DNA of 9,934 nt from positions 1-9,934 of the forward strand of contig JAJDEE010000263.1 in assembly GCA_029259975.1 (NCBI GenBank). Reading direction: 5' to 3'. Below, piece by piece: positions 6,573-9,934 of the stretch; the first letter of the stretch is position 1; each line of letters opens with the position of its first letter. The notes beneath the pieces are model-generated. The model was given only the letters and a program-made list of their open reading frames with translations, searched no databases and had not been told where the DNA came from. The translations under genes were made by a program, and so were the position numbers. The DNA comes from Planctomycetota bacterium. Lineage in GTDB: Bacteria; Planctomycetota; Planctomycetia; Pirellulales; Lacipirellulaceae.

Positions 6573-6938
6573 CTAACCCGCCCTATTCTGATCACGCGAC
6601 GAAGCGCATTTCACGCACATAGGGGTATAAGGCAGCGCATTGAGACGGGTTTTTGGGATGACTCCCTCGCAGCCTAAACAGCATCCGAAAATGCCTGATT
6701 CGATTCGTTGCAGTGCCAATTCGATCATCTCTAAAGTATCTTCTTCCGAGGCCATGAGACTCAGTGTGAATTCTTGGTCGAAGTTTTCACTTCCCAGTTC
6801 CGCCATGTGAATTGGCATGGTTGTACTCTCGGATCCCTCTCCCAACGCCGCCTCTGCCAGAGAAGAAACATCCCCCCTGAGCCGGGCGCGTAAATCAAGC
6901 AGCCGTTGCCTGTAAACTTTCATATCAGCTTTTTTCAT
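6573..6938 (-). CDS. TraR/DksA-family zinc-finger protein
   Basis: Probable small regulator of the DksA/TraR/YocK type; such proteins reach into the secondary channel of RNA polymerase or act in related stress control. From the ATG at 6938 it has 121 residues. Residues 1-80 are helical and charged, with the family segment SENFDQEFTLSLMASEEDTL (50-69) and a helix LEMIELALQRIESGIFG before the zinc finger. The finger is C87-x2-C90-x17-C108-x2-C111 with RLNALPYTPMC between, the classic zf-dskA_traR pattern. An extra Cys (C86) precedes the first ligand. The start is set by aagaagga four bases upstream; an ATG at 6977 would add 13 residues without a ribosome site. Only 82 bases separate it from lspA, and a good promoter lies upstream at 7013-7041. 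It is shorter than E. coli DksA (151), and the acidic DxxDxA tip of DksA is not seen, so a true DksA role is uncertain. Confidence 0.88.
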   Translation of the reverse strand: MKKADMKVYRQRLLDLRARLRGDVSSLAEAALGEGSESTTMPIHMAELGSENFDQEFTLSLMASEEDTLEMIELALQRIESGIFGCCLGCEGVIPKTRLNALPYTPMCVKCASSRDQNRAG

Positions 6939-6942
6939 AGCA

Positions 6943-6950
6943 TCCTTCTT
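6943..6950 (-). promoter_or_regulatory. Ribosome binding site deciding the zinc-finger gene start
   Basis: Read on the minus strand, aagaagga lies four bases before the ATG at 6938. It selects that start over the upstream in-frame ATG at 6977. Confidence 0.7.
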
Positions 6951-7012
6951 TAATACGAACTCAAAAATGGGCCTCACCTAGCTGACTCCGCCGGATAAAG
7001 GCCAGACCCGCC

Positions 7013-7041
7013 ATTATATTAGGATCAACACTGGACGTCAA
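7013..7041 (-). promoter_or_regulatory. Sigma70-type promoter for the zinc-finger gene and lspA
   Basis: On the minus strand TTGACG (7041-7036) and a consensus TATAAT (7018-7013) are separated by exactly 17 bases. Transcription would start near 7006, giving a leader of about 68 bases before the ATG at 6938. It matches the housekeeping consensus at 11 of 12 positions. Confidence 0.75.
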
Positions 7042-7069
7042 ATGATAGACAGTAGAACGTGCCGTCTGT

Positions 7070-7092
7070 AAGTCGTTTGCAGCAAACGGCTT
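7070..7092. repeat. 23-bp near-perfect palindrome
   Basis: aagtcgtttgc (7070-7080) and gcaaacggctt (7082-7092) are reverse complements except for one position (t/g), around a central a. The element lies just upstream of the minus-strand promoter -35 box (29 bases away) and about 270 bases before thrC. It could be an operator or an RNA hairpin; no T-tract follows it on either strand, so a terminator is unlikely. Confidence 0.6.
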
Positions 7093-7365
7093 GCGGAGAA
7101 AAATAACCCGCAGTCGTCACGAGGTTGAATTCCGGTCTAACATGGAAGGGTAGAATGATTGGTGTCTGGCATCGCGGGGGAATTTAAGATTTATTGAGAA
7201 CGCTTAGTTCCAGCACACCTGGCGGAGATTGGTTGCGAAGTAGTATTCGCTGCGGTCCTCATTTCGCTCAGTTGCAGCTCTCGACGGGGCAAAGTAGACT
7301 AGCTACAAGTCGTTTTCTCGATTGCATTTACATTCTTTTTCACTCTTTTTTCGTTGAGGTTTACG

Positions 7366-8799
7366 GTGGCTACTTCGGTGCAAACAAACACCGATCAGGT
7401 GTTCCAGCGTTGCGTGGCACCTGATTGCGGTGCAACCTACGACGTTGGCGAGGTACGCACATCGTGCGGCACTTGTGGCGGTTTACTCGATGTTTCCTAC
7501 GAATGGGACCGCCTCGATGTTCCCGATTCGCTCCGCTGGTTCGAGAAAAAATGGGCCCGCCGCAATGAGCCACTCTGTCGAAGTGGCGTGTGGCGGTTTC
7601 ACGAGCTGCTACCGTTCGCGCCTCCAGAAAAGGTGGTCACCATTGGCGAAGGGCAAACAATGCTCAGCCGATGCGATGGCGTTGCCCGCTACGTTGGCTT
7701 GAACACAAGCGTCGGCATGAATACCGGCGGACTTTTTTTGGAGTACGAAGGACTCAACCCCTCGGGCAGCTTCAAAGACAACGGCATGACCGCCGCTTTC
7801 ACTCACGCACATACCATCGGTGCCAAACGGGCGGCGTGTGCTTCGACTGGTAATACGAGCGCTTCGCTGGCGCTCTATTGCGGCGTTAGCAAACTCATGC
7901 AGGCGGTGATCTTCATCGGCTCGGGAAAAATTTCTTATGGCAAGCTCTCGCAGGCACTCGATTACGGGGCGCTGACGATTCAAATAGCCGGCGACTTCGA
8001 CGACGCGATGCAGCGTGTGCGAGAAGTGACTGAGCAACTCGGTATTTACCTCGTGAACAGCGTCAACCCGTTTCGTCTGGAAGGCCAGAAGACGATTATG
8101 TATCGCGTGCTGGAGAGCCTCGATTGGGAAGTTCCCGATTGGATCGTTGTTCCCGGTGGCAATCTGGGCAACAGCAGCGCGTTCGGCAAAGCATTTATGG
8201 AGCTACATGAGCTGGGGCTGATCGACCGCATTCCTCGCTTGGCGGTCATCAACGCTGTGGGCGCGAACACGTTGCACGAACTGTTTGAGGTTCGTGGTCA
8301 GCGTTGGAACGGTGGCCAGATCGACCATCAAACGACTGCGAAATTTTACGACGAAATGAACGAACAGAATCGTCGTGCCTCAACGATTGCCAGTGCCATC
8401 GAAATCAACCGACCCGTCAACTACGAAAAGTGCCTGCGTGCCTTAGATATCTGCGATGGTGTGGTCCGCGAAGTCACTGACCAACAAATTCTCGACGCCA
8501 AATCGCAAGTCGGAGCCAGTGGCCTTGGTTGCGAGCCTGCGAGCGCCGCGAGTGTTGCCGGGGCAAAAATGTTGCGCGCCGAGGGCATCATCGCCCCCTC
8601 CGACCGCGTGGTCTGCATTCTAACCGGCCACCAACTCAAAGACCCAACTGCCACGGTCGCCTATCACACTACCGACCAAGAAGAGTTCAACCGCGTTTTG
8701 GGCAGTCGCGGTGTGCAGCGAGCCGAGTTCGCCAATCGGGCGGTCGCCGTGCCGAACGAGCTGGACGAGATCATTCGGGCGATACAGTTGAATAGCTAG
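7366..8799 (+). CDS. thrC: Threonine synthase
   Basis: PLP-dependent cytosolic enzyme that converts O-phospho-L-homoserine to L-threonine and phosphate, the last step of threonine synthesis. From the GTG at 7366 it has 477 residues. The N-terminus carries a zinc-ribbon-like set of cysteines (C16, C21, C34, C37 in CVAPDCGATYDV...CGTCGG), as in many fold-type II threonine synthases. The PLP lysine is K137 in NPSGSFKDNGM; a glycine-rich phosphate loop is PGGNLGN (263-269), and TGNTSASLALYCG (161-173) is the usual substrate-binding loop. The C-terminus (GASGLGCEPASAAS at 383-396 and LTGHQLKDP at 419-427) is typical. The start is chosen for gagg at 7356-7359, six bases upstream; an in-frame TTG at 7354 would add four residues. 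It is followed after 16 bases by the small gene and then dapB, forming an aspartate-family operon. Confidence 0.95.
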   Translation: MATSVQTNTDQVFQRCVAPDCGATYDVGEVRTSCGTCGGLLDVSYEWDRLDVPDSLRWFEKKWARRNEPLCRSGVWRFHELLPFAPPEKVVTIGEGQTMLSRCDGVARYVGLNTSVGMNTGGLFLEYEGLNPSGSFKDNGMTAAFTHAHTIGAKRAACASTGNTSASLALYCGVSKLMQAVIFIGSGKISYGKLSQALDYGALTIQIAGDFDDAMQRVREVTEQLGIYLVNSVNPFRLEGQKTIMYRVLESLDWEVPDWIVVPGGNLGNSSAFGKAFMELHELGLIDRIPRLAVINAVGANTLHELFEVRGQRWNGGQIDHQTTAKFYDEMNEQNRRASTIASAIEINRPVNYEKCLRALDICDGVVREVTDQQILDAKSQVGASGLGCEPASAASVAGAKMLRAEGIIAPSDRVVCILTGHQLKDPTATVAYHTTDQEEFNRVLGSRGVQRAEFANRAVAVPNELDEIIRAIQLNS

Positions 8800-8815
8800 C
8801 AGAGAGGAACGTACC

Positions 8816-9055
8816 ATGACAGTCCAGACATTTAGAGACTTGCTTAAAGAACAACCTTTCAAACCATTTCGTTTGGTAATGTCCAGTGGCCAGACATATG
8901 AGGTGCGTCACCCTGAGATGGCGTGGGTATTGAAAACAGACATTCTCGTGGGTATCGACAGCGAAGACGATGGGGTTCCTGCAGAGTTTCAAAGATGTTC
9001 AATGCTACACATTACTGCTGTTGAGCCAATTCAAGCAAGCAGCAACGGCACGTAA
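8816..9055 (+). CDS. Small conserved-looking protein of unknown function
   Basis: A 79-residue protein whose function I do not recognise. It starts MTVQTFRDLLKEQPFKPFR, then has an alternating beta-like core (LVMSSGQTYEV, RHPEMAWVLKTDILVGID) and ends in SMLHITAVEPI. There is no signal peptide or membrane segment, and a single Cys (C61). The 'PF.PFR....G..Y.VRHPE...LLHI..VE' pattern is one I recall from many small planctomycete proteins of unknown role; that is memory, not a search. gagagga (8801-8807) lies a suitable distance before the ATG. It sits 16 bases after thrC, and its stop codon overlaps the dapB ribosome site, so it is surely translated in the same unit. Position alone does not show a role in amino-acid synthesis. 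Confidence 0.82.
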   Translation: MTVQTFRDLLKEQPFKPFRLVMSSGQTYEVRHPEMAWVLKTDILVGIDSEDDGVPAEFQRCSMLHITAVEPIQASSNGT

Positions 9056-9058
9056 GGA
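9053..9058 (+). promoter_or_regulatory. Ribosome binding site of dapB overlapping a stop codon
   Basis: taagga contains the TAA stop of the small upstream gene and ends five bases before the dapB ATG at 9064. The arrangement suggests translational coupling of the two genes. Confidence 0.65.
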
Positions 9059-9063
9059 TACCC

Positions 9064-9858
9064 ATGCCCCTAAAAATCGCAATTCACGGCGCTGCTGGTC
9101 GAATGGGCCAGCGTGTCACAGCGTTGGCTTCAGAACAGTCGGGCGTCGAAGTCGTAGCTGCCTTAGAATCGGCCACTCACCCCGCCTTGGGCCAAGACGC
9201 AGGCTTGTTAGCCGGGATCGGCGATATCGGCGTACCGCTAGCGGTCGTTGGCGAGTCGGCTGCTGATGTGGTGATTGATTTTTCTGTGCCCGATGCTGCG
9301 GTAGCAGCTGTGGCCCACTGTTTAGAATTCAAGAAGCCACTGGTGATTGCCACCACTGGATTTGACGAAAAACAAGAAGCTTTCGTTCGTAAAGCAGCAG
9401 AGCAGATCCCGATCGTTTGGGCACCAAGTATGAGCCCGGCAGTTAATCTGGTCATGAAGCTGACCGAAATTGCCGGTCAGGCGCTCAAAGATCTGCCCGC
9501 AGGTGTCGACGTCGAAATCGTTGAACGACATCACAGATTCAAAGAGGACGCACCAAGCGGGACAGCCCTGCGCTTTGGCCAGATTGCTGCCAACGCGATG
9601 GGACTCGACTCGCATACGCACGGTCGTTCAGGCCGCCCCGGCCAGCGGCCGCGCGGCGAAATTGGTTATCATGCCCTACGAACTGGCGACAACCCGGGCG
9701 AACATACGGTCGTCTTTGGCATGTTGGGCGAGACGATTGAGCTACGCGTCGCGGCCAGCAACCGCGATTGCTATGCCCAAGGTGCTTTGCTCGCGGCCGA
9801 ATGGCTAAACGGCAAGCCGCCTGGACTGTACAACATGAATGATGTTCTAAGACTGTAA
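9064..9858 (+). CDS. dapB: 4-hydroxy-tetrahydrodipicolinate reductase
   Basis: NAD(P)H-dependent cytosolic reductase that makes tetrahydrodipicolinate, the second step of the lysine and diaminopimelate branch. It has 264 residues, the normal length. The N-terminal Rossmann fold shows KIAIHGAAGRMGQRV with the G9-AAGRMG loop; VVIDFSVPDAA (69-79) and IATTGFDEKQ (95-104) follow. The active-site segment is VERHHRFKEDAPSGTAL (153-169) with H156, H157 and K160. The C-terminus has GEIGYHALRTGDNPGEHTVVF (198-218) and the usual ending GLYNMNDVLRL. In the conserved segment that normally reads FSxGVN, this protein has MSPAVNLVMKL, a mild variation. The start is fixed by taagga. It is the last gene of the thrC unit in view; no clear terminator follows before the repeat at 9893. 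Confidence 0.96.
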   Translation: MPLKIAIHGAAGRMGQRVTALASEQSGVEVVAALESATHPALGQDAGLLAGIGDIGVPLAVVGESAADVVIDFSVPDAAVAAVAHCLEFKKPLVIATTGFDEKQEAFVRKAAEQIPIVWAPSMSPAVNLVMKLTEIAGQALKDLPAGVDVEIVERHHRFKEDAPSGTALRFGQIAANAMGLDSHTHGRSGRPGQRPRGEIGYHALRTGDNPGEHTVVFGMLGETIELRVAASNRDCYAQGALLAAEWLNGKPPGLYNMNDVLRL

Positions 9859-9892
9859 ATAACTCAAACTGAAAACAGACAAAGAATTTCAC

Positions 9893-9916
9893 CACGGAGC
9901 CACGGAGAACACGGAG
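9893..9916. repeat. CACGGAG repeat units downstream of dapB
   Basis: cacggag occurs three times, at 9893-9899, 9901-9907 and 9910-9916, in the context ttcaccacggagccacgga. I recall this type of 'accacggag...cacggag' sequence as a frequent intergenic repeat in planctomycetes and some other bacteria, but that is unverified here. It starts 34 bases after dapB. No gene is seen between 9859 and the window end. Confidence 0.6.
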
Positions 9917-9934
9917 TATTTTTCATCGAGGAGT

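Larger units (their letters stand above)
6978..7365. other. Divergent intergenic region between zinc-finger gene and thrC
   Basis: No convincing gene lies in this stretch. It holds the minus-strand promoter at 7013-7041, a near-perfect palindrome at 7070-7092, and a small hairpin gcgaa/ttcgc (7235-7239 with 7246-7250) in the thrC leader. A T-rich tract (7329-7351) precedes the thrC ribosome site. The thrC promoter must lie on the right side, but I could not pick a convincing -35/-10 pair. No riboswitch or leader peptide rich in threonine codons is seen. Confidence 0.5.

Noticed and set aside
7125..7156. Promoter for thrC with TTGAAT and TAGAAT
   Set aside because: The spacing is 20 bases, too long for a normal sigma70 promoter.
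7194..7424. 76-codon plus-strand ORF ahead of thrC
   Set aside because: It overlaps the thrC start in another frame, has no family features, and would cover the leader; likely chance.

Overview
This window looks like chromosomal DNA of a planctomycete, most likely of the Pirellula/Blastopirellula type. That is an inference. It rests on a MotA/TolQ-like channel gene followed by two coiled-coil membrane proteins, on a small 'PFKPFR...RHPE' protein of a kind I associate with planctomycetes, on a DksA/TraR-like zinc-finger gene next to lspA, and on short GC-rich and CACGGAG-type repeats at the window edges. The coding regions are moderately GC-rich. Starts include GTG as well as ATG, and most genes have clear Shine-Dalgarno sequences.

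Layout. Positions 1-403 hold no convincing gene: there is a repeat-like stretch, a hairpin with a T-tract on the minus strand, and the leader of the first operon. Positions 404-4951 (+) hold three overlapping genes. The first is a four-helix MotA/TolQ/ExbB-family channel subunit with a long helical tail. The second is a single-helix protein with a coiled coil, a globular domain, a Gly/Ser-rich linker of about 185 residues and a second small domain. The third is a single-helix coiled-coil protein with an ExbD/TolR-like C-terminus. Convergent to them at 4960-5418 (-) is an Rrf2-family regulator. Positions 5443-5878 are non-coding with small repeats. Positions 5879-6490 (-) are lspA and 6573-6938 (-) a DksA/TraR-family zinc-finger protein; the two probably form one unit behind a strong sigma70-type promoter at 7013-7041. 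After a divergent intergenic region, 7366-9858 (+) holds thrC (threonine synthase), a 79-residue protein of unknown function and dapB (dihydrodipicolinate reductase), closely packed as an aspartate-family amino-acid operon. The window ends in a CACGGAG-type repeat.

How the genes work together. thrC and dapB act on different branches of the aspartate pathway (threonine; lysine and diaminopimelate), and the small protein sits between them. lspA serves lipoprotein maturation. The most interesting part is the three-gene membrane operon. It resembles an ion-driven stator (MotA/B, TolQ/R, ExbB/D), but it has two different single-helix partners. Only the second partner keeps the aspartate expected at the proton-carrying position; the first has alanine there. 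This suggests an asymmetric stator with long coiled-coil extensions, whose task is unknown.
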